Shown: positions 31,220 through 42,559 of the stretch, one piece after another
How positions within the stretch are numbered: position 1 is the first letter of the stretch
Layout: every line of letters begins with the position of its first letter
Source: Aphidius gifuensis
Taxonomy: Eukaryota > Arthropoda > Insecta > Hymenoptera > Braconidae
Assembly: GCF_014905175.1 (NCBI RefSeq)
Contig: NC_057793.1
Span: forward strand, 15,934,173 to 15,998,172
Reading direction: 5' to 3'
Length of the DNA: 64,000 bases
Notes under the pieces: generated by a model
The model's input: the letters and a program-made list of their open reading frames with translations, nothing else
Told to the model about the DNA's origin: nothing
The model's database searches: none
Position numbers and translations under genes: made by a program

Positions 31220-34006
31220 ACAGTTGCTGAAGCAACTGTGCTTTTCCTTCGGGGGGAATTTTAATTTCGATTTTTAGTTCATTGAAAATTGAGGGAATGA
31301 ATAAAAATGAATCGTGAATAGAAATATTTATTTTTCATTGTTACAATGCGTAAAGTTTATTCAATTTTTATACATTTTGCTTGTTCCTTCTAATGGGTCA
31401 TCTTCATTTCCGGAATCGCTTCCTTCTACCTTTTTAAATTCTTTGTTTTTATTTATCTTGCTGTACCATGATTTTACTCTGTGATTGTTTAATATTTATT
31501 TATAAAATTGCCGTAATATATTTTATTTCTTTTACTGTACTTTTTTCCCTCCGTTGAATTAGGATTGAGTGTTTTAGTCGTTGTTGAAGTCGTTGTTAAA
31601 TTTTTAATTTTTTTATATTCATTTATTTTCAATTCCTTCAGTGCTATCACGTCACCCTTTTTTCCCTCAAAACTTTCTGCCTCTTCATTCCACATATTTA
31701 ATTCAATCTAAAATATATATTTTTTAGTTAATTTAGTATCTTTAGTTAGTTTCAGTACTTTTTTTTTCATCTAAATTTGATTTTACTTCGTAATCACTGT
31801 CGTCTGCTATCGATATTGTTCTTTTTCTTAATAACCGTCCTGTCATTGAATATATAAATTCCACTTCCTTTATTGCTGTTATGATTGCGATTATATCTAT
31901 AAAAAATTAGTACCAGTATTAATAATATTGTTTTTTTTTTATTTAAAAATAATTTAACCTGTAAATGAATTATTAGGTAAATGTACGATTTCTTGTATTT
32001 TTCTAAATTCAAAATTAATTTTTCATTTTCGTCTTCATCTTCCAAGTTTATATTAGACTCTACGGGTATCATCATTTCTTTATTACTTATCGATAAATAA
32101 GAGGGTGCATCTTTCAACCATATCAACATATGTACGTGTGGTGATCCTCGGTGTTGAAATTCGATTCTATAATAATAATGATCACTTTTATATTTACCGA
32201 ACGGTCCTTCATCATAATCAAAAGTTTTGAAAATACAATGTATTTTATGTTCACAATAACTGGCACAAATTACAGGATCATTCTGTAGCAATTTTTTTTT
32301 TTGCATGTATGTCATATTCATAAATTCATCATTAGTTAATTCTTTTCCATATGTAGCTTTATGTAGTATTTTTATCAATTCATTCCAATGTATTTCGGCA
32401 GCGGACATAGTTAAAAATATTGTTGGTTTTCCAAATTGTCTAATCATTGCATTTACTTTTCTTTTTTCATTTTGCCAATAAACTGGTCCCTGAGGTAAGT
32501 GTTTCAAATAAGCTAAACCTTTATTGATATAATCTTCAATAGTTTTAGGATTCAATGTATCCTGAGCTGATAAATTTGTTGATTTTTTCAAATGAAACAG
32601 AATATTAATTGATATCAACATTTTTTCACGTTGGACTTTTGCCCAAACATATAAGAGGCGATCATTTGATGCACCACGTCTATCAAATCGACGAATTTCA
32701 GAATTCGCTATTTTATATGTACTTGGTTGTTTTTTAGTACTAGATACACGTTTTTGTCCATAATATATTTGTGGAAAGCTTAATTCGTCAGCATCGTTAT
32801 CAAATATTAAACTTTTCGGCGTACGATTTTCTTCAGGAGCGATTGCATATGAACAATCAGGATTAAATATAACAGTTGAGGATTCATCTATCGGTATATC
32901 AGTTGTTTCCTCAAAATCATTATCATTCACATCGACATTCATGACATTTTCAATTTTCCATTCGCGTGATATTTCAATTTTGTGATGAATGAATAAATTT
33001 TGAGTTTGTTAGCCAGGCTTTTAATTTACCAGTATTCACGTAATCGCTCAAATACGATGACTTAAACGCTAGCCTTTTTTGTAAATGTATATTGATTGTG
33101 CAATCATTATCCATATTTCCCGGTAAACTATAAAACTGTTTGATCGACATCAATGGGTACATTGATGATATTTCCTTTCAATCCGAATTGGCCATCTGCT
33201 CCTAGTTTACGAATTTGTAAGAATGGTAATCGTGGAGAAATTAATCGTTCCTCTACTTTATTTAAAAGTGGTAAATCAGGTTCAATCGGATAATAAAAAC
33301 CATTGATTCTCGCTAATTCAGGAATTTTACCTCGCAGTAAACTCTTATTACAAGTGTAACATACTTTTTTGTAAATTTCATCATTATTTAAACGGTCACT
33401 TTTACGGAGATCTTTCTTTTGTTTTTGTAGTTTTCGATAATTTTCATGTTCAGTGATTTTTCCTTTAAATTTCTCATATTTATCGTATTTTTCTTTATAT
33501 TTAATGATCTTTCTATGAAATTTTCGTATATTTTCCTTTATATTTACTGATATTTATGTGATATTTCCCATCTTTATCGTATTTTTATGTATTTTCCTTT
33601 ATATTTACTCCTATTTACTCGATATTATTCTATTTTTATCGTATTTATCTTTATATTCAATGATTTTTTCATTAAAATTTCTCATAAATAATTTATATGT
33701 TCCCATATTTATCGTGTTTTTCTTTATATTCAGTGATTTTTCCTTTGAAATTTCTCATATTTATTGTATTTTTCTTTATACTTAGCCATTTTTTCCGCGA
33801 TATTTATATGATATTTTTGCTAGTTATCGTATTTTTCTTTATATTCAATGTTTTTTTCTCGATATTTTCATATATTTTTCTGTATTTTCTTTTATATTTA
33901 CCAAATTTATCGTATTTAGATTAATTAAGAAACTTGGAATATTTTCGGGGGGGGGGGGGGGCAGATGAAAAGCGAAAACAATAGGAAATTAAAATTCCCT
34001 AAAAAA
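31220..34006 (-). mobile_element. Helentron with degraded Rep gene
   Basis: Same termini as 22766-24126: the CAGTTGC/GCAACTG hairpin at 31221, subterminal GGGAATTTTAATTTC, and GAAATTAAAATTCCCTAAAAA at the other end, with a G-run of about 16 just inside (33945-33960). It contains the N-terminal two-thirds of a Rep gene; the helicase is gone. Beyond the Rep remnant (33440-33930) is the same AT-rich array as in the smaller copy, so this copy appears older or intermediate. Confidence 0.82.
31794..33435 (-). pseudogene. Helitron/Helentron Rep N-terminal region (two frameshifts, helicase lost)
   Basis: Read in order on the minus strand: a CYTCNKSLLRGKIP zinc-like motif, then EERLISPRLPFLQIRKLGADGQ (Helitron N-terminal domain), a frameshift near 33131, CTINIHLQKRLAFKSSYLSD, a second frameshift near 32975 where a 4-base tandem repeat (ATTCATTC) is probably an insertion, then KPTIFLTMSAAEIHWNEL and the HUH nuclease motif FQHRGSPHVHMLIW. 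The two histidines of HVH are the metal ligands of rolling-circle Rep. Similarity fades after about 31990 and the catalytic Tyr and Pif1 helicase regions are absent. Such proteins move Helitrons by rolling circle; this one cannot. Confidence 0.88.
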
Positions 34007-34330
34007 AAAGATGTGTGTTATTGTACGCACAGGGAAGTGAAACTTCTTTAGTAATTCTAATAAATAGTAATTGAAAGATCTCTCGTTGCATTAATATATT
34101 TTTGACTAGTTGTCTTTTTCGCTCTCATTCCGAGTGAACTATTATGTTCATACAGTCATTAAAAATTATGATAGAAATTTTTAAATTTATTGATTAGTTA
34201 TAATATAAAGGTTCTATGTAAATGAACTTCTAATTTAAAAACTTAACACAGAATATAATTTTATATAAATATTTGTTCATTGAACAGTCAGCCAAACACT
34301 TCTATTACTATTTTATGTATACTTTTTATT

Positions 34331-34498
34331 TTATGTATATATATTCATGAAATACTGAGTTTTTTCAGTTGTTTTTTTATCTTCAGGATTTTTGTCGGGA
34401 TGATATCTTTTAATATTTTCCCGATATATCAACTTTAGATGACTCAAGCTTTCAATATTATTGAATATTGAGCCAATTTCAGCCTCGTAATCTGACAT
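34331..34498 (-). CDS. Small J-domain-like reading frame (55 aa)
   Basis: The minus-strand ATG at 34498 follows a strong acceptor (TTTTTCAG at about 34505). The frame MSDYEAEIGSIFNN... contains LKLIYRENIKRYHPDKNPED, a convincing J-domain helix II with the HPD tripeptide that stimulates Hsp70 ATPase. Helix III is cut short: after KTQ the frame ends within about 7 residues, at 34331. So it is either a truncated J-domain, a frame that continues in another exon (a CAG end before TATTTC), or a decayed copy. It lies within element C, on the same strand as the cysteine-motif repeats upstream. I do not know a transposon family that normally carries a J-domain. Confidence 0.6.
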   Translation of the reverse strand: MSDYEAEIGSIFNNIESLSHLKLIYRENIKRYHPDKNPEDKKTTEKTQYFMNIYT

Positions 34499-34605
34499 GT
34501 TACAGCCTGAAAAATATAAATAAAATTAATACAAATTATAATGGAAATAAATTTGATTTTAATTTAGTAGCTATCTCTTCAATATTTTAATAAAAAAAAA
34601 AAGAC

Positions 34606-35560
34606 CTGGTAACATTTGTTGGGGCATGTGGCCAGCGTTACCCGTTGAAAATTAAAAATTTTCAATACTCCGGCTAGGGCCATTGATATTTTTATTGTTT
34701 AGACATATTTTAACCGTTAATTAACGAAAACATTATTCATACTTGAAAGAAAGGCAATAGAGTTTTTCAAAGCTTTTTTTAGAGCCTTATAAACATTTTA
34801 TTTCAACTCTATGATGACATTTTTTGGTCCGTTTTTTTTATTTTTTTTTCGGCGAGCCATAACTTTTGTTATAATCAAGATATCCCTAGGGAGTTCGTAT
34901 TAGGCTCAAATTATGCGCCTAAAAAAAATCTAGTGACGGCATTACGGATTTTTTTTTCTCTCAATAACAGTTTTCGAGCAAAAAAATTAAATATCCGAAT
35001 TTTTTTTCAAATTTTGAAGGTTTTTTTTTTTTCTCAAAAACTATTATAGATAGGGGAAAAAACCCATCATGCGGGCGATAGAGTTTTTTGAGACGCATAA
35101 TGTAAGCCTTATACGAAGTCTCTCTTTTGATTTCGCGTTGAGTTATTTATTGCGCCGTTTTTATAACTTGTAAAATTTTCACATGAACTATGTACTATTT
35201 TACTATTTTAAGTTACATAAAGAATAATTTAAGAATGATGAAATATAAAACAGAAAAGATTCACGAACAAAAAACCTGTGGAGATAAATACTCTTTGATG
35301 GAAAGTTTAGACACCACAAATTTTTAAGCAAGAAAAAAATTTTTTTCAAAATTTACATTTTAGTTTTTCGATTAAAAATTATTATCAATAGAGCAAAAAA
35401 ACCTATTACGCGGGCGATAGAGTTTTTTAATGCGCTTCTTTTGAGCCTGGTCTGAAGTCTCTCGGTTACTTTGTTCGTAAGTTATGAGCGTTTTTTTTTT
35501 TTCGCCGATGAATTCAAGACTGCGGCTGAGCCTATGGCTCCTAGCCTCCGTAAAAAAAAA
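34606..35560. mobile_element. GACCTGGTAAC-type element, copy 1
   Basis: It starts near AAAAAGACCTGGTAAC + ATTTGTTGGGGCATGTGGCC, and an inverted relative is at 49849-50150. Internally two related blocks (GCGGGCGATAGAGTTTTTT at about 35070 and 35413) form a direct repeat. No coding frame; the right boundary is uncertain. Confidence 0.55.
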
Positions 35561-35644
35561 AAAAAAAAACAAAACAAACTATTTGATGTTAAAAAAATTT
35601 GATGTCAAATATTGATCGATTTTTTCAACATTTTTTTTATGAGC

Positions 35645-37000
35645 GAATTAACTACAAACACATGATGGTGCATCATCGCCGCCACTACCACCACCATGTA
35701 TTTGTTCTATTATGATTGCTGCTGTTTATATATGATCAATAATGTTGTTGTTATTTTGATTTCCACTCGGTACATCATTTATTAAATTATTATTTACTCC
35801 TGTTGTTGTTGTTTCATGGAATGATTCAATATTTAATCATCTGTTCCATTTCTTGGTCCTCAACAAATTCATTCAAGATCTTGAATTTATTTCGATCATG
35901 GCAAGCACGATCATAACAAGCACAAGCACTTGAATAACCACTATCTTGTGTATTATTTTATTATTGGACAGATTTATTTCAAATACTCATTATTTGATTT
36001 AAAATATTATTAAAACTACCAGTACAAGTCTCATGAAAATTACCAGACATTGTATAGGATCTAGTCATATTTTAAATTTTACTGATTTAGGATTACCAGT
36101 ACATTTATCAGATGTTTTTGATAATATTTCAGTGTCATTAATTGTCTCTTGAAATCTTATACAATCTAAAATACGATCTTTACTATCTTTACGTTCATGT
36201 AGTACCAAATTTTATCCACACATTATTTATTGTTGTTTGGTATTGTGATTATGATGTTGCTGTCGTATTATGTCAAGCACTTAAATAACCACTATCTTGG
36301 GTTTTATTTGTTTATTTGACAAATTCATTTTCAATACTCATTATTTGATTGAAAATATTATTACAACCACCAGTACAAGTCTCATGAAAATTACCAGACA
36401 TTGGTATAAGATCTAGTCGTATTTTAAATTTTACTGATTTAGAATTACCAGTACATTTATCACATGTTTCTAATAATATTTCAATGTCATTAATTGTCTC
36501 TTGAAATCCTATACAATCTAAAATACGATCTTCACTATCTTTACGTTCACGTAGTACCAAATTTTATCCACATATTATTTATTGTTGTTTGGTATTGTGA
36601 TTATGATGTTGCTGTCGTATTATGTCAAGCACTTGAATAACCACTATCTTGTGTATTAATTGTTTATTTAACAGATTTATTTTAGATACTCATTATTTGT
36701 TTAAAAATATTATTATAACCACCATTACAAGTCTCATCAAAATTATCAGACATTGGTATAGCACCTCGTCGTATTTTAATTATCAGTACATTTGTCACAT
36801 TTTTCTGCTAATATTTCAATATCATTAATTGTTTCTTGAAATCCTATACAATCTAAAATACCATCTTTACTATCTTTACGTTCACGTGGTACCACATTTC
36901 ATCCACATATTATTTATTGTTGTTTGGTATTGTAATTATGATGTTGCTGTCGTATTATGTCAAGCACTTGAATAACTATTATCTTGTGTATTATTTGTTT
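35645..37000 (-). pseudogene. Triplicated ~300-bp segment with a cysteine-motif coding exon
   Basis: Three tandem copies (near 36000-36210, 36310-36570, 36660-36910) on the minus strand encode variants of RILDCIGFQETINDIEILLE, then CDKCTGN and FHETCTGGCNNIF. The middle copy is fully open for 82 codons (36312-36560); the others have stops or lost cysteines. A further related piece at 35830-35940 encodes SACACYDRACHDR. The C-x2-C-x-G spacing recalls the zinc repeats of DnaJ proteins, which is suggestive given the J-domain frame downstream on the same strand, but the match is too short to name. The unit also carries TTATTGTTGTTTGGTATTGT intron-like text. Confidence 0.5.
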
Positions 37001-37097
37001 ATTTAACAGATTAATTTTAAATACGCATTATTTGATCAAGAATAACATAATAAATTATATATTAGTATATAATCAAAGTTTTAATCTTAATATTCAC

Positions 37098-37123
37098 CTT
37101 CGTCTCTCAAATCTTTCGTGGAA
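37098..37123 (-). CDS. Putative second exon of an element C gene
   Basis: The exon lies between acceptor AAAATTTTAG and donor GTGAATA on the minus strand and encodes FHERFERR in phase with the exon at 37221-37274. Very short; the support is splice sites and phase only. Confidence 0.4.
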
Positions 37124-37220
37124 CTAAAATTTTGAAACAAATTTTTAACAAATTTTTTCGTATCGTTGTCAAGGGAATAAATAAATAAAACAAGATAAAA
37201 AATAATTTAAAATTACTTAC

Positions 37221-37274
37221 CTTCATACCGTTACTTTCGTTGCATCCATCTTTTGTTTTTTTTTTACTACCCAT
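37221..37274 (-). CDS. Putative start exon of an element C gene (Lys-rich N-terminus)
   Basis: The minus-strand ATG at 37274 encodes MGSKKKTKDGCNESNGMK and ends exactly at a consensus donor GTAAGT. The ATG is preceded at once by GAAGTGAAACTTCTTTAGA, a motif that recurs at 34034 and 63575. The rest of the protein is not clear; the cysteine-motif repeats lie downstream in the right direction. Confidence 0.45.
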
Positions 37275-37388
37275 TCTAAAGAAGTTTCACTTCAAAAATA
37301 TTATATCTTACTAAAAATCCAAAAACATCTACCGGTACTACAGAAGCATAGTAAAACCTGATATTTGCTTCTCTCTGTGCACAATTAA

Positions 37389-38058
37389 GGTTGCTTATAA
37401 ATAATTAAATCGTCACTCAATTTTTTTTTTTTGGCTCATTTTTTAAATGAAATAAATATCTATACTCTCATATTTTTTCTATTTTTTCTGACGTCGTTTT
37501 TTTGAGATAATTAATGTCAAAGTTGACAACTTTTATACGCGAGGATAGGACTATAAGTTGATATACCGTACATTTTTATTTTTAATGAGTTCGTTTTTCA
37601 CTAAAAAATTCGCAAATTACTATCAAATTGTAGTGCTCTACAAGACGAATACGATAAAAAAATTTGAATTTTTTCTGATGTTGATTTTTAAAGATATTTA
37701 ATGTTAAATTTTGAAATTTTCGTCTTTCTCGCAACGAGAGGACATGAGAGAATTGCGATCCGGCAACACTGCTCTCTTCTCCTTGTTTACTTTTCACTTG
37801 CCGAGCGGGATGTTATACACCAACGTGACATACACAATGATGCACTGTAGTAGTGGTAGTATATAAAAAAATACAGTGTCTCACGATTTCTATTTTGCTT
37901 GCTGAAATAGTGTTGGTGCCTATCTGTTTACACACACACTACGATTTTTAAGGCAAAAGCGTAACAAAATTTTTAAAGAGGGGCCACAAAATAAACGTAG
38001 TGGTATACGAGTCCTCCAAGCCTAAATAATAGTACGACTATGTCCCTTGTAAGCAACC
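37389..38058. mobile_element. piggyBac-like TTAA MITE, copy 2
   Basis: GGTTGCTT / AAGCAACC ends, flanked by TTAA (37385-37388 and 38059-38062). It is inverted relative to the copy at 2628-3178 and clearly diverged, sharing ends, the AATTTTTTCTGACGT region and the GTTGACAACTTTTATA text. Confidence 0.75.
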
Positions 38059-38178
38059 TTAAGTAAAACCAAGCGTAATTAAAACCAAGGGATAATTTGA
38101 AATGACAGGAATAATAAATAGTGATTGGGATTGGTTTTTAAATAAACACTGAGACTCACCATTGATATTAATTTGCAA

Positions 38179-38349
38179 CCCAGGTAGAAAAATACGCGAA
38201 AATCGACATAAGCTATCTCGATAATAAGTCGGGTATGGTATACGGTCGATGCGACGTCGATATCGCCGTAATATCGACATTGTGAAATACCAAAAATATG
38301 AATATATTCGCATTTACGAGAAAATTATAAGTGTAAAAAAGGGAATCGG
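38179..38349 (+). mobile_element. Solo CCCAGGTAG terminus
   Basis: CCCAGGTAGAAAAATACGCG, followed by short repeats of TATCGCCG/ATATCGACAT type. It is cut by the element at 38350 and no matching right end is seen. It resembles the ends at 18192, 45183 and 57813 but has different subterminal text. Confidence 0.45.
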
Positions 38350-39401
38350 TAAATTCAGATTTTTGGCACCCAGCAGTGAGGGTCATGCCCTATCTTGGAT
38401 TATGCCATTCTACTGCTCTTCGGTAGATTCAGTTTTAGCTCTCTCGGTTTGGCTAGTTTTGCCAAGTCAAATAAAAGTAAATTAAGGGACTTAGAATAAT
38501 TTTTACTTTTTAATTAATAATAATAGCTAGATTTTTTCCTTAGCTAGATTTTTTACTTAGCTTCAATTATAGCCAAACACACAATATCTACATAATTTTA
38601 CCAGCTTAATTTTTGCCTCAGCTACATCTTTTCCTTAGCTAGATTCTTTACTTAGCTAGATTTTTTACTTAGCTTTAATTACAGCCAAACACACAATATC
38701 TACAAAATTTTACCAGCTTAATTTTTTCTTTAGCTACATCTTTTTCTTAGCTAGATTTTTTACTTAGCTACATCTTTTACTTAGCTTTAATTAGAGCCAA
38801 ACTCACAATATCTACATAATTTTACTAGCTCAATTTTTCCTTCAGTTGCATCTTTTTCTTAGCTAGATTTTTTACTTAGCTACATCTTTTACCTAGCTTT
38901 AATCATAGCCAAACACACAATATCTACATAATTTCACCAGCTTAATTTTTCCTTCAGCTACATCTTTTTCTCAGCTAGATTTTTTACTTAGCTAGATTTT
39001 TTACTTAGCTACATCTTTTACTTAGCTTTAATTAGAGCCAAACCCACAATATCTACATAATTTTACCAGCTTAATTCTCTACTTAGCTAGATTTTTTACT
39101 TATAGCTGTAATTGTAGCCAAACAATCAATTTCTAGCTCATTTTACTATCCAAATTCTTGGGTAAATTGTGAATAAGAAAAATATCTAAAATTAATTATA
39201 AGAAAATATAAGAATCAAACTTAAAGAAAAATTAGAAAAAAAATTTAAAAAAATTTCTAAGTCCCTTATTTTACTTTTATTTGACTCGGCGAAACTAGCC
39301 AAAACGAGAGAGCTGAAACTGAATCTACCGAAGAGCCGTAGAATGGCATAAACCGTGACCCTCGCCACGGGGGGGTCCCCAGGAGGTTCAATCTGAATTT
39401 A
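38350..39401. mobile_element. TTAGCTA-array element, TAAATTCAGATT ends
   Basis: TAAATTCAGATT at 38350 and AATCTGAATTTA ending at 39401 are inverted. The arms continue with GTAGATTCAGTTTTAGCTCTC / its complement and TTTGACT(T)GGC...AAACTAGCC. Between them lie about 650 bp of CTTAGCTAGATTTTTTACTTAGCT units with AAACACACAATATCTACA spacers, about 92 bp apart. Confidence 0.75.
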
Positions 39402-40606
39402 CCTACGTCCGTAAAAAATTATAAATAATTATATTACAATACAATTGAGGGTCCGGATGCAATAACCAGACGAGCGCTCGAAGACAAGAAAACGCTATGT
39501 TTCGGTGGGTAAAAAATAAAAAAAATTAAAATTGATAAATCAGAAAAATAAAAAATACAGTCGTTAATAGAATTGAAAAATACATATTTTTCGTCAAATA
39601 AATTTTTTTAAATAATAATTAGTTAACGTGATAAAAAATAAAAACAATTTTTTTTTTTCAATATTTTGACATACCGCCTTAACGTATCAAGACGCGTTAT
39701 GGAACATCGAATAGGCGCCCCATTGACGTCCCGTATAACGGACTTGACCCTCTACAGAGCTTTAGCTGTGATCCTTTGAATTATTATCAACTAACTCCCA
39801 TTAGTTATTAACAATTCAAGCGACAACAAATAAATAATCAGAGCTCATAGATTCATAACAAGCTCTTTGTTTGAATTATTCATTCCGAGAACCGACGAAA
39901 TAATAAATTCCGTTACAATTTAAATTATATATCAGGAGACTCGGTAGAGTCTCGACTCATTTTTTCCCAGCGCGAGAGATGTTACCGGGTAATTATATAA
40001 ATAGATTGCGTGTGTATGACGTCACAATTCTTTATTTATTTAATAACTCCTTAAATATCAATTTTAAATTTGAAGTAATAATAGTTTCCTTATCAATATT
40101 GATGTTTCCCTATCCAATAAGCCTATCCTCGAATTTTTCCGATGAATAATAAAATTGATACAGTACCCCGTAAATGCCGGGTCACAGTTTTGACTAAAAA
40201 ATATTCTTCAAACTTAAAAATGCTTCATTTCGTCGCGTTCTCTTTCCCTCTTTAATATTGCCGGTCTGATCTCTTCGTTTATCTCTCCGTCCTCTTTTAT
40301 ACATGCATCGGTGCTATGTCCATTTCACTTCACATCAATACGTACGCATACTTACATAAGGATACGCACATCTGATTGGTTCACAGTATACACTTGGCGC
40401 GTTAGATTCTTTTTTTTTTTTTCAACAAATAAAAAACAATTGTTCGAAATTGTGGACCGGAATTTTAATAAATACATCTTTTTTCTACGTATTCTAAACT
40501 TTAGCCGAATAATTTTCATGTTCAAAAAAAATTTTTCAAATTATTGTTAAAAAATTGAAAACAGGATTTTTCCCAGAATAGCGTCTAATTAAACAAAAGA
40601 AGTGAA
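39402..40606. other. Intron 2 sequence; one dispersed repeat
   Basis: No gene. The stretch 39945-40045 (AGACTCGGTAGAGTCTCGACTC, TTTTTCCCAGCG, TATAAATAG.TTGC) is repeated in diverged form at 57693-57790, pointing to an unnamed dispersed element. Around 39780-39825 there is a small inverted repeat, GAATTATTATCAACTAACTC / TTAGTTATTAACAATTC. Confidence 0.5.
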
Positions 40607-40884
40607 ATACCATCAAAATAAAAATTCTTAATTTTTACATACAAAAGTGACTCATTTTTTCCTTATTTAATAAACAAAAGAGGTGAAATAAAAAAAAAAT
40701 ATGAATAAAAAAAATAAGGCGGTTTTCTTACGATAGTTTATAAATTTGATTTTGTAATTTTGAAAAACCTGCCTAATTTTTTTTATTCATATTTTTTTTT
40801 TATTTCACCTCTTTTGTTTATTAAAAAAGGGAAAAATGAGTCACTTTTGTATATAAAAATTAAGAATTTTTATTTTGATGGTAT
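40607..40884. repeat. 278-bp near-perfect palindrome
   Basis: ATACCATCAAAATAAAAATT at 40607 pairs with its complement ending at 40884. The arms extend about 115 bp each (including AACAAAAGAGGTGAAATAAA) around a ~50-base centre. A MITE-like hairpin. Confidence 0.8.
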
Positions 40885-41574
40885 TTACTTAACTTATATA
40901 TTGAATTAAATTCAATAAAAAATTATGGCCTTTTTAAACTGTTCAAAACTCTTTCTTCTCCCTACTATATACAAAAAGCAGAAAATGGCGGACCAATCAA
41001 TAACTGGACCACTCTTGGCACCACTCTGCTTATACCCACTCTACGAAAGCTTTAATGAAATGAAAAAATTTATGTGGGTGAATATCGTATACGTTGTTAC
41101 CGTAGGATATAACAATGTCATTTTGAATATGTAGTTGGTTTTCTTATCATAAACCATTAACCGTTTGTTTTAAGAAGCTAGTGGCATAATTTTAGAAGTT
41201 TATTTTTTAAAAGAAATTGCTCTATCGTTTAAATCAAGAAGCCAATTTATTAGAACAATTGTTGTTTAAAACAAGACACTATCGGTACAAAACAAACAGA
41301 ATATTGTAAAATTCAAAAAAATTTTCTTATTACACAACAATTATTGTTTTTAATTAACTATTTATTTCTTCTCTCAAACATTATATTGCCAAGATGTATT
41401 TGAATTCTAGAAGAAAGTTTTTCAGTGTATAGAGCTTGTGTAGCAAAAAACTATAGCTAGAAAAAACCTTGATATATCTATAGAAGTACAGACTTTATGA
41501 AATGAATTTAGAGTGAAAATATTTTCGGTTTAAAAAATTCAATTTTATTAACGAAAAATAAACATATTATTTAC

Positions 41575-41683
41575 CTGCGGGCCAGTTTTCAAATACATGA
41601 TGAGCTATATCTCCTGCTGAATCACTCGGACAGAACAGAAATTCTTTTGTTTTCCCACTTACTAGAATAAGGCGCAGATTAAT
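41575..41683 (-). CDS. UBL3: UBL3 second coding exon (ubiquitin fold, N-terminal half)
   Basis: On the minus strand an acceptor TCATTGCAG precedes the exon, which encodes INLRLILVSGKTKEFLFCPS and continues through DSAGDIAHHVFENWPA, ending G|GTAAAT. This is the first beta-hairpin and helix of the UBL3 ubiquitin fold; the segment INLRLILVSGKTKEF is almost invariant in UBL3 proteins. The 109-nt length gives 36 codons plus one base, which completes an Asp codon with exon 3 (GAT TGG). It follows exon 1 in phase 0. No disruption is seen, so the host gene looks intact despite the insertions around it. Confidence 0.96.
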
Positions 41684-42559
41684 CTGCAATGAAATGAAAC
41701 AAAAATTAATAAGCAATGAGTTTAATTGAATAAGTATTAGTTACAGATATATTCTATGAATTGTAAACACAAAAATTTTAGAATTATTAAATATGATTTT
41801 CATATATTCTGACGTATATCCATGAAGCAGTACGCATCAAATTGACGATGTTAAACCTTTTTACCCCTTCACGTTCATTCAAAAAACTTTTTTGGGTTTC
41901 GAGTGACTCTTTCCAAGTGTAAAATCAAGTCAGGTTTAGATCTGAATCGGATCAGAATTGGGTTGGACGATGGTCAGAAAAATATCGGAAGCACCGATAA
42001 TATATCGATCTATCCCGAATATTATCACCGATATTTACAGAAAATATATACAAAGATCATATTTTTCTACTGAAATATCGATGCTTTTAGACACTGATAT
42101 CACCAAAACGATACTATTGGGACTGATACTATTGGACCGATATTTGTGAAAAAATAAATGAAAATAGGGGTTATAGTTGGAAACACATGGAATTTGGCAA
42201 CAATAAATGAAGAGATTTCAAGAACAATTTAACAATAGATGACAAGATAAGTGCGGCGTGGAAACTAGATGAGTACAGTAAGAACAAAAAATTATTAATT
42301 GTTGTTATTATAAATGATGTTTTTTTTAACCAAACCTGAGACATTTATTTATTTTTTATTCATTTATTTATATAGATACTACATACGTTCTTGAAAAATT
42401 ATATGTACTTTGTTTAATTTTTCAAAAATAATATTTTCTTGATTACACATCCACTGTATCGTCACGAAAAAAAATTTGAATAATTCTAGTGTGGGCTTTT
42501 GAATGAATAGATGCTTCAAATTACTCCTCCATCCTAGCTTGCACAGGGAAACGGTGGGC

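Larger units (their letters stand above)
30398..37379. mobile_element. Element C: 7-kb region between CAC(G/A)GAGAGAA inverted ends
   Basis: CACGGAGAGAAAGAAATATTA at 30398, then GGTTTTACTA and a GTACCGGTGGATGTTTT segment, return inverted before 37379 (CACAGAGAGAAGCAAATATCA, GTACCGGTAGATGTTTT). A clear target duplication is not seen (TG before, CA after). Inside are a Helentron, a small J-domain frame, a repeated cysteine-motif segment and two short exons with good splice sites, all on the minus strand. No transposase was recognised. Confidence 0.6.
4940..41574 (-). other. UBL3: UBL3 intron 2 (about 36.6 kb)
   Basis: The intron is bounded by donor GTAAAT at 41574 and acceptor TTTTCAG at 4940 on the minus strand, with matching phase. 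It contains elements A, B and C, two Helentrons, a hAT fold-back and several MITEs. Nearly everything annotated between these points is therefore transposon DNA inside a host intron. Confidence 0.88.

Noticed and set aside
36312..37000. Regularly spaced repeats considered as a CRISPR-like array
   Set aside because: Units are ~300 bp, nearly identical throughout and without unique spacers, in a eukaryotic setting; they are tandem duplications.
40925..41134. 69-aa plus-strand frame
   Set aside because: It includes GCTTATACCCACTCT, the end of a dispersed repeat seen again at 52167-52210; treated as repeat, not gene.
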